45,423 nucleotides of DNA from Azolla pinnata (GCA_037176905.1 JBBBWG010031264.1:578-46000), one strand, 5' to 3'. Shown: positions 35,201-45,423, numbered from the stretch's first letter. Notes: generated by a model not told the origin, from the letters alone. Program-made: numbers and translations.

Positions 35201-38200
35201 GATCAAGTAGTCTGACCAAACACAAATCAAGTAGTCTGACCAATACAGATTAAGTAGTCTGACCAAATACAGATCAAGTAGTTTGACCAATACAAATCAA
35301 GTAGTCTGACCAATACAGATCAAGTAATGTAACCAATACAGATCAAGTAGCCTAACCAAATACATATCAAAGCAGTCTGACCAAATACAAATCAAACCTG
35401 CTCTGTCTGGTGACAGCGGCCGCCCAGCTCAAGTTCGTCCACGTCGTGGCCTGCCAGATCTACGGCGCCCAAAAGGCGAAGAAGGACCCGAAGGCCGACG
35501 AGATCCTGTTCCTGATGAAGGCCCACCCAGCCATGCGCGTCGCGTACGTCGACGAAACGGACGCAAGCGGCGCCGATGAGCAGAAGAGACACTACTCGGT
35601 GCTCGTCAAGTACGATGCGGTTCTCGGGCGCGAGGTCGAGATTTACCGGATCCAGCTCCCGGGCCCCATGAAGCTCGGCGAGGGCAAGCCCGAGAATCAG
35701 AACCACGCGCTCATCTTCACGCGCGGCGACGCCGTGCAGGCGATCGACATGAACCAGGACAACAACTTCGAGGAGGCACTCAAGGTATCATCATCAGACA
35801 CACTTCATTAGAAAATAATATGTTGCAAAAGGAAAATAGTTTAGTTTCTGTATCTATTGCAACCTATCTTTCCTATGGTGGTGGGTTTAGGGTATATATA
35901 TATATATATTTGTCAACCTAATGTAAAACGGAGCGAGTCAACCAAATCCTATCCCTACTTTATTGAAGGGTTGTTATATATCTAAAAACACCTTATTGTG
36001 TATTACTCAACCTAGTGTAAAACAGAGCGAGTCAACCAAATCCTATCCCTATTTTATTGAAGGGTTGGTATATATAAAAAACACCTTATTGTGGGAGAAA
36101 TAGATTTAAACTGTATCCTTGATCTAAGGGCCGGTAAATATATATATATATATATATATATAAAACAAATTTAAACCGTAGCCTTGATATGAGGAGGCTA
36201 GGGTTTAAATTTGTTTCTCCCACAATAGGGTGTTTTTATATACAATAGCCCTTAAATCAAGTAAGGATAGGATTTGGTTGACTCGCTCTGTTTCACACTA
36301 AGTTAGCCAATAATAATGATTCGCTCCGGTTCACACTAAGTTGGCCAATAACAATGACGATGATCATCAAAATGGATCTAGATCTTGATCCCGCACTCTG
36401 CATGCATGCATGTATATGATATATATATCGACGGCGGGGGCCAGGTGCGGAATCTGCTGCAGGAGATGTCGAGGCGGCCGAGCTCGGGCCCGCCGCCGCA
36501 GATCCTGGGGCTCCGCGAGCACGTGCTCACGGGGCCCGTGTCGTCGGTGGCGCACTTCATGTCGTCGCAGGAGATGAGCTTCGTGACGCTCGGGCAGCGC
36601 GTGCTCGCGGAGCCGCTCCGCGTGCGAATGCACTACGGCCACCCCGACTTCTTCGACCGCCTCTGGTTCCTGGCCCGCGGCGGCGTCAGCAAGGCCTCCC
36701 GATCCATCAACATCAGCGAGGACATCTTCGCGGGCTTCAACTGCACTCTGCGCGGCGGCCGCGTCACGCACCACGAGTACGTCATGCTCTCCTCTTCCGG
36801 TCGCAATTAACTAACACCTAGTTAGCCACACCGGTATGATGTTAATCGACGTTATTCCCGATCGCTTCCCGCCAATCGATCCTAATCGATTCTCTTACTG
36901 GTATTCGATTAAAAAACAAGAGTTAGCTATTGTAGAACCGCCAATCGATTGACGCGTGAATTTGGCGTTAATCGACTGATTAATCAAGCCTTAGTCCTAT
37001 CAATTAATTTGATGCTAGCTGAGCTCACAATGGATTGATTTGGTGACAATAAACTTATTAGGATCTACTAATGGTAAGCAGTATTAGAGAGAAGATTATA
37101 GAGAATAGAATGGTTTAAGGGTGAGTAACCTCACCCACCACCCCCCGAACAAAGGACTGAAGACTAATCCAAAACCACAGACCACAGGTAATCAAACCAT
37201 TCTATTCTCTCTAATATTCTCTCTAATACTGCTTATCATTAGTAGATCCTAATAAAAACTAATCGAGTGCTGATCGCGAAAACGAAGCGCCAATTTGTAA
37301 GTTCATGCCTCTAGTAGGGCATTGAAATGCAATTTATCATTTTCGTAAGGTGGTTTGTTTAATTTTTTTCCCGGTAATGTTTGCCTTTTAACGAGCGTAG
37401 GTACATCCAAGCAGGCAAGGGCCGCGATGTCGGCCTCAACCAGATCGCACTCTTCGAGGCCAAGGTCTCGGCGGGCAACGCAGAGCAGCTGTTGAGCCGC
37501 GACGTGTACAGACTTGGCCACCGCCTCGACTTCTTCCGCATGCTCTCCTTCTACCACACATCCGTCGGCTTCTACGTCAACAACCTCCTCGTCGTGCTCA
37601 GTGTGTACGTCGTTCTCACATTATGCATAGTATAATACCGTCTGCATACTAGTATGTATGCGACGTATCTTAAAAAGTATTTAATAAAAAAATCTTTAAA
37701 TTCCTTTGGAATGCATAGTTTCACCTGCGGTCGCTGAATAACGGGGCAAAGCAACAATTTCAAATAATTAGACGGAATTGCGATTACTTAAGCCTACATA
37801 TCACTGGAGTTTCTAATATTCCATTTCGTGGCATCAACAAGTTTGTGAAAATCTTAAATTGTAAAGAAAAAGAGAATAACACAAATTTGAAATTTAAGTC
37901 TACGAAACGACTAGTATATTTACTTCCAAGATGGAAGTAGTAGCCCTGTAAAAACATCATTTCTGGTATTGACAAGTTTGGCCCAATCTTAGAGTGACTC
38001 TAGAGCTTCTCTCAGTTGTATATACATTTCGCCTTCCACTAAGTGGTGGTCATTCTTTGTATTGACATTTCCTTCACTAATCTTAGGTCGTTTTGGGCTT
38101 ATAATCCCGGTCTTATCTGTTTGCTCTATTTTAGTTTATTTTTTATTTTTATTTGGCTATGTCCTCGCAACTACGGGCCCAATCTTAGAGTGATTCTAGA

Positions 38201-38384
38201 GTTTGTCTTAGTCGATACATGTATATCATACACCTTCCACTAGTGGTCATTATTTATATGTATAGACATTTCTTTCACGAATCTTGCAGTTGTGTGTGTG
38301 TGTGTATATATACACACACCTTCCACTGGTGGTCATTATTTTATCTGTATAGACATTTCTTTCACTAATCTTGCAGTTGTGTGT

Positions 38385-38428
<44 letters not shown>

Positions 38429-41400
38429 CTTCCACTGGTGGTCATTATTTATTTGTATCGACATTTCTTTCACTAATCTTGCAGTTGTGTGTATACATAT
38501 ATATATATATATACACACACCTTCCACTGGTGGTCGTTATTTATCTGTATAGACATTTCTTTCACTAATCTTGCAGTTGTGTGTATACATACATACATAT
38601 ATATATCTATACACCTTCCACTAGTGGTCATTATTTATTTGTATAGACATTTCTTTCACTAATCTTGCAGTTGTGTGTAATACATACATACATATATACA
38701 AATTTACCTTCCATTGGTGGTCATAATGTATTTGTTCATAGACATTTCGTTCACTAATCTTGCAGTTGTGTGTATACATACATATACGTATAAAAATTTA
38801 CCTTCCACCGGTGGTCATTATGCATTTGTTCATAGACATTTCCTTTCGTTCACTGATGTTGCAGGTACGCGTTCCTGTGGGGCCGAGTCTACCTGGCGCT
38901 GAGCGGGCTCGGGGACTCGAGCGCCGCGGCCGCGAGCTTCGGCAGCTCGGCGCTGACGGCGGCGGTGAACCAGCAGTTCGTGGTGCAGCTGGGCGTGTTC
39001 GCGGCGCTGCCGATGCTGGTGGAGAACTGCCTGGAGCACGGCGCGGGCGGCGCGCTCTGGGACTTCCTCGTCATGCAGTTCGAGCTCTGCGCCGTCTTCT
39101 TCACCTTCTCCCTGGGCACCAAGTGCCACTACTTCGGCCGGACGCTGCTCCACGGCGGCGCCAGGTACCGCGCCACGGGCCGCGGCTTCGTGCTGCGCCG
39201 CGAGCGCTTCGCCGAGAACTACCGCCTGTACGCGAGGAGCCACTTCGTGAAGGCCGTCGAGCTCATCGTTCTGCTGCTCATCTACGCCGCCTACGGGAGC
39301 GCGGGCACCGGCAGCACCGGCGGCATCGTCGTGTACGTTTCTTGGCCCCTCCCTTCCAGATCCTGTTGCTTCTGCATACGTAGTAGTAGGTCGTAGTCGC
39401 ATACCGTACGCGTACGCCGCGTGTTTTTGAAAGTAGTTTACGAAAGTATGCGTAGAGCACGTATTTGATGGTGCGGTTGTGAAGTACGGGTTAGAATACG
39501 TGGAATGCGAGCGGAATCAGTAGACGTACCGGCTGGAATGCGTAGAATACGGGCCAGGGTACGTGGAATACGAGGGGAATCAGTAGCCTTATGGGTTGGA
39601 TTACGTAGAATACGGGTCAGGATACGTGGAATACGAGCTGAATAAGTGAACGTGGGGGTTGAATACGTAGAATATGGGTCAGAATACGTGGAATACGAGC
39701 GGAATTAGCAGAAGTATGGGTTGGAATGCGTAGAATACGGGTCAGAATACGTGGAGTACGAGCTGAATAAGTAAAAGTAGGGGTTAGAATACGGGTCAGA
39801 ATACGTGGAATACGAGCTGAATAAGTAAAAGTAGGGGTTAGAATATGGGTCAGAATACGTGGAATACGAGCGGAATCCGTAGACGTATGGGTTGGAATAC
39901 CTAGAATACGGGTCAGGATACGTGGAATACGAGCTGAATAAGGGAAATATTGGTTGGAATACGTAGAATACGGGCGCAGAATGCGCAGAATTCGAGCTGA
40001 ATAAGTGAACGTGGGGGTTGAATACGTGGAATACGAGCGGAATAAGTAGAAATATGGGTTGGAATGCGTAGAATACGGGTCAGAATACGTGGAATACGAG
40101 CTGAATAATTAAAAGTAGGGGTTAAAATACGTAGAATATGGGTCAGAATACGTGGAATACGAGCGGAAACAGTAGACGTACCGGTTGGAATACGTAGAGT
40201 ACGGGTCAGGATACGTGGAATACGAGCTGAATAAGGGAAATATTGGTTGGAATGCGTAGAATACAGGTCAGAACGCGCAGAATTCGAGCTGAATAAGTGA
40301 ACGTGGGGGTTGAATGCGTAGAATATGGGTCAGAATACGTGGAATACGAGCGGAATGAGTAGAAGTATGGGTTGGAATGCGTAGAATACGGGTCAGAATA
40401 CGTGGAATACGAGTTGAATAAGTAAAAGTAGGGGTTAGAATACGTAGGATATGGGTCAGAATACATGGAATACGAGCGGAATCAGTAGACGTATGGGTTG
40501 GAATACATAGAATAGGAGCGGAATCAATAGACGTGTGGGTTGGAATACATAGAATACGGGTCAGAATACATAAAATACGAGCTGAATAAGTAAAGTATGG
40601 GTTAGAGTTCATAGAATACGGGTTAAACACGGGCTTGAATGCATAGACTATGTGTTAAATATATAAAATACAGGCTCGACACGTTAACCTACGTTTAAAG
40701 TCATTGTACGAATTCTACAATCGAGATTGGACCTACGTATCGCTAAAATTCTTCCTGCTCCATTTCTTTGGCATCGATAAATTCATAAAATCTTATATTA
40801 TAGGAAAAAAAAAAAAAAAGCAAGCCAGTAAAACGACCGATCTTCACGTTCTAAGCCGAAATAACAATAGCCCTACTTAGCAAACATTGTTTTGGAGATT
40901 TATAAGTCCGAGCAAAAGAAACGACAGGCTGAAACCGCGTCAAATACGTGCAAAATACACGTCTTGCGTATTATAACGATGCCTCGTGAGCAACCGATAC
41001 ATGTCCATATTACCAGGCGCCGAGCTCATTAACAGTTACTATCGGTACGCGCAGCTTATTATCGGCGGTTTTACTACAGCTCGTTAACAGCGGAACATAG
41101 AAACTGCAAGAAAAAACGGCATTCTATTTACCAAAAGAGATTGACGCGTTTCGTTTCTTCTTCTGCTTTTTTCCGTTCGTCGGATCGATCGACCGCGAGG
41201 CAGGTACGTGCTGACGACGTTCTCGAGCTGGTTCATGGCGCTCTCGTGGCTGCTCGCGCCGTTCGTGTTCAATCCGTCGGGTTTTGATTGGCTACAAACG
41301 GTGTACGATCTGGAGGACTTCTGGAGCTGGCTGTGGTTCAGTGGACAGCTCGCGAGGCCTGAGCAGAGCTGGGAGGCGTGGTGGAGCGAGGAGCACGAGC

Positions 41401-41728
41401 ACCTGCGCACTACGGGCTTCTGGGGCCAGCTCCTCGAGGTCGCCCTCAGCCTCCGCTTCTTCCTCATCCACTATGGCCTCGTCTACCGCCTCCGCATCGC
41501 CGCTGGCTCCACCAGCGTCCTCGTCTACTTCGTCTCCTGGATCTATGTCGTCGCCGCCATGGCGCTGTACCTCGGCCTCGCCGCCGCCGCCGACAGGTAA
41601 CGCCGTTGCATTCTTGTTTTTCTACCCGATCTGCTTGCTGTTGCTGTTCCTCCTGCTGTTGATGCTGATGATGATGATGGTCGATGATGATGATGATGAT
41701 GATGATGATGAGGAGGAGGATGATGGTC

Positions 41729-41800
<72 letters not shown>

Positions 41801-42088
41801 CATGATGATGGTCATGATGATGATGATGATGATTGATGATGATGATGATGGTCATGATGATGGTCATGATGATGATGATGATGATTGATGATGATGATGA
41901 TGGTGATTGATGATGATGATGATGGTGATTGATGGTGATCATGATGATGGTGATCATGATGATGGTGATTGATGGTGATCATGATGATGATTGATGATCA
42001 TGATGATGGTGATCATGATGATGATGAAGAAGATGATGATGATTGATGATTGATGATGAGGATGAGGATGATGATGATGATGAGGGTG

Positions 42089-42142
<54 letters not shown>

Positions 42143-43052
42143 GTGGGGATGAGCCCCAATAATCTGGAGAGGCGAGAGAATCGGGATCACGAGTGATTCC
42201 GGTTTCAACCTGACCATTTGATACAAAGGATTGAATCCAAAACTACCAGTTGTGTCCCACCACCACCACCATAGATTATTACCTTGGATTATACCTCGGA
42301 AGTAAGGCTGGTATTAATAGGATTCGATGAGAGAAGAAAGAGCCTAGCCTAATCGGGAGAGAGAGAGTCTTTATAGCATCTTCATTATGCCTATGTTGAA
42401 AGGAGAGCTAGCTAGTCTCTTGACCACTAGGTGCCTTTTACACCTGTCCTAGGATAAAACCAGTTTCCTACTTATCTTATGCCTTAGACCAATAAAAAAG
42501 CCAGCCTTATTAATAAATTGGTTCTTAAGGTTGTGCGCATAACAACTAGGCTCTTGCCATGCGTATTACGGATCTTGTAATGATGAGAGAGAAAATGAGA
42601 GTGGAGAGAATATATTAAAGATAAATAACCACACGCAACTACCCCCCAAGCGGATGACCGTAGACGAATCCAAAATATCATCCACCTGGTTTTGCATACC
42701 ACAAATGTTTACCTTAGATTATATCTCGGAAGTAAACAGTCAAAGATACAATGACAGAGAGCTTAGCCTCACAGAGAGAGTCTTCACAGCGTCTCATGAT
42801 GTCGTGATAAAACAAGGTAGTTACTTGTGTGTGTGTGTATATATTAAAGATAAATAACCACACGCAACTACCCCCCAAGCGAATGACCGTAGACGAATCC
42901 AGAATATGATCCATCCGGTTTTGCATACCACAAATTTTTACCTTAGATTATATCTCGGAAGTAAACAGTCAAAGATACAATGATAGAGAGCTTAGCCTCA
43001 AAGAGAGAGTCTTCACAGCGTCTCATGATGTCGTGATAAAATGAGGTAGTTA

Positions 43053-43083
<31 letters not shown>

Positions 43084-43701
43084 AATATATATATACATGT
43101 CAAAAGACTTCCAGGGCTCCTTGACCACTAGGTACGTTCACACCAATCCCAACAACCATTTGGGTTTGTCCCAGTCCTAGGATACAACCGGTTCCTCACT
43201 TATCCCGCCCTTCTGCTAAAAACCCATTAAGAGAATCAAGCCTTGCAAAAGCTCGGGTTTCCGCTGACGGAGCTGCTACACACGCCTGCGCAACTGACTG
43301 ACGACAGGTACGCGCCCAAGAGGCATCTGCGGTACCGCGGGATCCAGCTGCTCGCGCTGCTCCTCGTGCTCCTCGTGCTCCTGCTCCTGCTCAAGCTGAC
43401 GCAGTTCGCGGTCTCCGACTTCTTCCTCAGCTCGCTCGCGTTCCTGCCGACGGGGTGGGGGATCCTCAGCATCTGCCTCGTCGTCAAGCCGCTGCTCGTG
43501 GGCACCGCCGCGTGGCCCGTCGTCGTCGCGCTCGCGCGCCTCTACGAGCTCGCCATCGCCGCGATCGTCCTCGTCCCCCTCGCGCTCCTCTCGTGGTTCC
43601 CCGGCTTCCAGGCCATGCAGTCGCGCATCCTCTTCAACCAGGCCTTCAGCAAAGGCCTCCTTATCTCGCGCCTCCTCTCGGGGAAGAAGAGCCAGAGCTG
43701 A
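29233..43701 (+). CDS. CALS12: callose synthase (1,3-beta-glucan synthase), CalS11/CalS12 (GSL1/GSL5) type
   Basis: Plasma-membrane enzyme polymerising UDP-glucose into callose for wound, pathogen and cell-plate deposits (family knowledge; CalS11 and CalS12 are not separated here). Nine exons: 29233-31092, 31529-32623, 33978-34586, 35428-35784, 36445-36776, 37401-37604, 38865-39332, 41204-41596, 43308-43701; about 1,903 residues. The exon 3 end and exon 4 start are least sure (alternatives 34532 and 35417). Domain order: N-terminal helical domain (DMLDWLGAFFGFQPDNVKNQREH, then LIWGEAANLRFMPE ~197-211), a first membrane group (~375-620), a cytosolic glucan synthase domain (ARRRIAFFANSLFMDMP, WASYRGQTLARTVRGM, GEGKPENQNHA, YRATGRGF), and a second membrane group to the end. 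Exons are very GC-rich; introns are AT-rich arrays. Poly-Asn and Ser/Ala/Trp insertions interrupt exon 1. Confidence 0.93.
31195..31390 (-). repeat. dispersed element in callose synthase intron 1, inverted relative to intron 8
   Basis: Read on the minus strand it contains CTTGACCACTAGGTGTGTTCAC, broken here for length at TTCAC, followed later by CTAAGAGAAT and ACCGGTTCCT. The same landmarks appear on the plus strand in intron 8 (CTTGACCACTAGGTACGTTC near 43119 and GGTTCCTCACTTATC near 43189). The two introns therefore share a repeat family in opposite orientations. It has no coding capacity. Confidence 0.6.
33060..33880 (+). repeat. ~200-bp tandem repeat, 4 copies, in callose synthase intron 2
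   Basis: AGATACTC-type landmarks recur at 33191, 33391, 33590 and 33789, giving periods of 200, 199 and 199 bp. Each unit also has CAAATAAGCATAAATGCTCAT, here cut to CAAATAAG...GCTCAT, CCTTTGCCTTACA and AATGAAAAACC. The array runs to within about 100 bp of the exon 3 acceptor. Confidence 0.88.
34631..35397 (+). repeat. 23-25-bp minisatellite, about 32 copies, filling callose synthase intron 3
   Basis: Consensus unit ATCAAGTAGTCTGACCAA followed by TACAG or ATACAG. Copies vary by a base or two and by one-base length changes. The array begins about 45 bp after the proposed donor. Its last degenerate copy (ATCAAACCTGC...) merges into the acceptor region, so the intron is almost entirely minisatellite. 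Confidence 0.95.
35900..36355. mobile_element. fold-back element with nested direct repeats in callose synthase intron 4
   Basis: Arms of about 105 bp at 36007-36110 and 36203-36309 are inverted copies, sharing GAGCGAGTCAACCAAATCCT, AACACC and TTGTGGGAGAAA. A further direct copy of the left arm lies at about 35910-36000, and the right end is repeated at about 36319-36356. An AT tract separates the arms. No coding sequence is present, so it is best described as a MITE-like or fold-back element. Target-site duplications were not resolved. Confidence 0.75.
37055..37255. mobile_element. MITE-like element with ~62-bp inverted arms in callose synthase intron 5
   Basis: Left arm 37055-37116 and right arm 37194-37255 are near-perfect inverted copies, starting TTATTAGGATCTACTAATGG, with a 77-bp centre. 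The centre has its own small hairpin (GGGTGAGTAACCTCACCC at 37121-37138) and a CCACCCCCCGAAC segment. That segment resembles sequence in intron 8 (near 42640), which hints at a shared family. It has no coding capacity. Confidence 0.82.
38040..38864 (+). repeat. 87-108-bp tandem array carrying repeated 3' splice signals, callose synthase intron 6
   Basis: Each unit has CTTCCACTGGTGGTCATTAT, then GACATTTCTTTCACTAATCT, then TGCAG, then TTGTGTGTATACATACATAT. The TGCAG ends fall at about 38289, 38376, 38484, 38576, 38670, 38765 and 38864; the last is the real acceptor of exon 7. CACTAATC looks like a branch point followed by a short pyrimidine tract. The array therefore multiplies a complete 3' splice site and ends exactly at the exon. 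Confidence 0.9.
39480..40640 (+). repeat. ~60-bp tandem array rich in TACGTGG, callose synthase intron 7
   Basis: Roughly 18 diverged units of GAATACGTAGAATACGGGTC, then AGAATACGTGGAATACGAGC and a variable linker. More than a dozen copies of TACGTGG are present. ACGTGG is the core bound by plant bZIP factors (ABRE/G-box class). The array is unusually CpG-rich compared with the other introns. Minus-strand open frames across it are repeats without family features. Confidence 0.9.
41645..42160. repeat. GAT trinucleotide array, callose synthase intron 8
   Basis: About 500 bp of GAT units broken by GGTC, GGTGATT and GAGGAG variants. It begins some 50 bp after the exon 8 donor. His-rich minus-strand frames across it are by-products. 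Confidence 0.93.
42611..43068. repeat. ~229-bp tandem duplication in callose synthase intron 8
   Basis: Two close copies start at TATATTAAAG (42611 and 42840). They share CCACACGCAACTACCCCCCA, TTGCATACCACAAAT, TATATCTCGGAAGTAAACAG and GCGTCTCATGATGTCGTGAT. Most differences are single bases. An earlier, more diverged copy of the TCGGAAGTAA part lies near 42290. Confidence 0.88.
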
Positions 43702-45343
43702 TGTATCACGCCTCGATTCTTTCTCGATCCACACACACGGGGAGAGAGAGATGGAGAAAGAAAGAACTTTTCTTCTTCTGCTTCTTCTTCTCCGCCTGTC
43801 TGGGTTTTCCAGGCATGTCTGCCGCTTTGTCTGATTGGAGCTTGCTTCCGCCGCACGATCGCCGCTTACGCCCCGCTTCTCCTGTTTCGCGCATGTTCTA
43901 AAACACCCATGATTAGGGAAGATTCGAGCGCCCGAGTACTGTATCGTATCAGGTAGACTAATGAATGGTTTTGTTTGGCGACCGACGGCTGCTGGTAATC
44001 AGAGCTGACGGAAATCTCCTCGTGCTCTCGGTCCTCTCTGAGCGTTCTCTGATCGGCATCTCCTTCACCGTCGACCTCAAGATGTGCGAGGCAGGGGACA
44101 AACTTCAGACCTTTGGAGTCTAGCCGATTCAACAAACTATGGTATCGTGAAGGGCTTGGTAGATCTTGTATTGGGAATTTCTCTACCATGCCCCTAGTCA
44201 TGGTCAAGGTCAAGTCTAAGGAGCGGAAGAACCCCGACTGCATAACAAGTGTGATCGATAGAAGGCATGATCTCAAAACTTGCATGTATACATTTTAAGC
44301 GGTATTGAACCAATCCGATTGAAACTGCTGTTAATGCTCTCGGGTAAGTTTCCCCCTTTAGAGGCATTCTTTACTGATAGATAGGACAAGACATATAAAC
44401 TGGCAATCTTGTTTGCCCATTTTTGAGACATTCTTTGCAAGTTATGATAGAATAGATATACTTGATGTCATTTTACCCTTGCCCTCCCCTTGTTGAACTT
44501 AATACAGTTAGTTCCACAGCGATCGATGTAACATTGAATCTCGTAGATTGAACTAACCAGAAAATAGCGCAAACGAGCATTTCAATACAGGCATTTAACT
44601 TGGAACTCAAATCAAATAGGACATGTGGGCCTCTTGTTTACAGAGAATTGATTAGCATATGACTCTTTCAGATGACTGGAACCATCAAATCCATTGTCTG
44701 ATCACACCGGAAGTCCGATCCGCGGTAGCACAAGAATACAAGATCATTCCATGTGATTAGTGATTGCACGCATACATATAAGTACAACAAAAAACCAAAA
44801 TTGAGCAGTGTGTACGTTTGGTTAGACCACACCCGCTTCAAGTGCCTCCAAAATACTCTTCACCCACCTGTTCCACAAGAAACACATACATTTAGTCCCA
44901 ATACACACACACACACACACACACACACAGGTATGCATATCTTGTAAAGAATATCATCCTATTCAAAAAGCTATTCAAAAAGAACTTCAAAGCATTCGCT
45001 TATTACTCTCCTAGCAATTTAAGAAGTTCAAAGAAAAAACACAAAATTTGTGAACTTCTATGCCATTTATCAGAATACCACTAAGTTTCCACAACGTCGG
45101 AACAACCTGTGGAGTAATTCCCTTCCATAGTACAAAACCACTAATAGCTTGAGCTTGACGAGTACTTTGGTAAATGTCCAAGAAGTTAAGACTATTCTTG
45201 GTGTTTTCCCTTATTGATTGTTACTTCCTATCGTCTACTCTTCGCTAAAGCCTTTACTAATACTTTGACCGTCAAAGATTCCAAATATTTATTAGCGCCT
45301 TACTGGGCCAAGATATCAAAATGTGCGCGCATGCGCACGCGCG

Positions 45344-45423
<80 letters not shown>
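43702..45423. other. 3' flank of the callose synthase gene, no gene recognised
   Basis: The stretch after the stop holds the 3' UTR and AT-rich sequence. A 139-codon minus-strand open frame (43866-44285) and a 61-codon plus-strand frame (44113-44298) show no family features. An AC tract lies at about 44904-44930. The window ends in GT then GA dinucleotides (45349-45423), cut by the edge. Confidence 0.55.

Noticed and set aside
34631..35397. CRISPR-like look of regularly repeated 23-25-bp units
   Set aside because: There are no unique spacers. Whole units are repeated head to tail, so it is a eukaryotic minisatellite inside an intron.
40206..40630. Minus-strand frames of repeating Ser-Asn-Pro-Tyr type peptides
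   Set aside because: By-product of the intron 7 tandem array; no start context or family.
41543..42226. His-rich and Ile-rich frames
   Set aside because: Translation of the GAT array in intron 8.
43866..44285. 139-codon minus-strand open frame after the callose synthase gene
   Set aside because: No domain, unclear codon bias and no splice or promoter context; probably chance in the 3' flank.

Overview
The window looks like nuclear DNA of a land plant, most likely a flowering plant. It carries four intron-rich protein genes of plant type, plant-type CCCTAAA-like repeats and very abundant simple-sequence repeats. One gene has extremely GC-rich exons beside neighbours of ordinary composition; that contrast is common in monocots, but the order or family cannot be read from this sequence. 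All gene models below are hand-spliced by reading frame, GT/GC-AG borders and family resemblance recalled from memory; no database search was possible.

Layout: (1) 1-1222 is repeat-rich leader sequence (a 24-bp tandem repeat, telomere-like repeats, GAA/GCA/ATTC tracts, and a duplicated start-codon region). (2) 1291-6412, plus strand: a copper amine oxidase of the putative peroxisomal (Arabidopsis At2g42490-like) type in 12 exons. Its 3' end is duplicated in tandem as two apparently identical 1,316-bp units (5837-8468). (3) 8579-8998: an unidentified coding-like block with one in-frame TGA. (4) 10292-15409, minus strand: a CLPTM1-family membrane protein in 12 exons, preceded by a 36-unit hexamer array and three ~190-bp repeats. 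(5) 17574-24195, minus strand: a two-KH-domain RNA-binding protein (FUBP/At4g10070-like) with a 14-copy peptide repeat at the N terminus and a long Q/G/Y/S-rich tail, in 7 exons. (6) 24300-29232: the upstream region between this gene and the next, divergent gene, mostly ATGT arrays and degenerate repeats. (7) 29233-43701, plus strand: a callose synthase of the GSL1/GSL5 (CalS11/CalS12) type in 9 exons, about 1,900 residues. (8) 43702-45423: 3' flank with no recognised gene.

The genes do not form one pathway: polyamine oxidation, ER membrane biology, RNA binding and wound/cell-wall callose synthesis are separate housekeeping or stress functions. The most unusual feature is the intron set of the callose synthase gene. 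Nearly every intron is occupied by a different tandem array or fold-back element. One array multiplies the 3' splice signal itself, and several introns are bordered by short direct repeats spanning both splice junctions. This fits recent intron gain or remodelling by duplication of AG|GT-containing segments, which is an inference.
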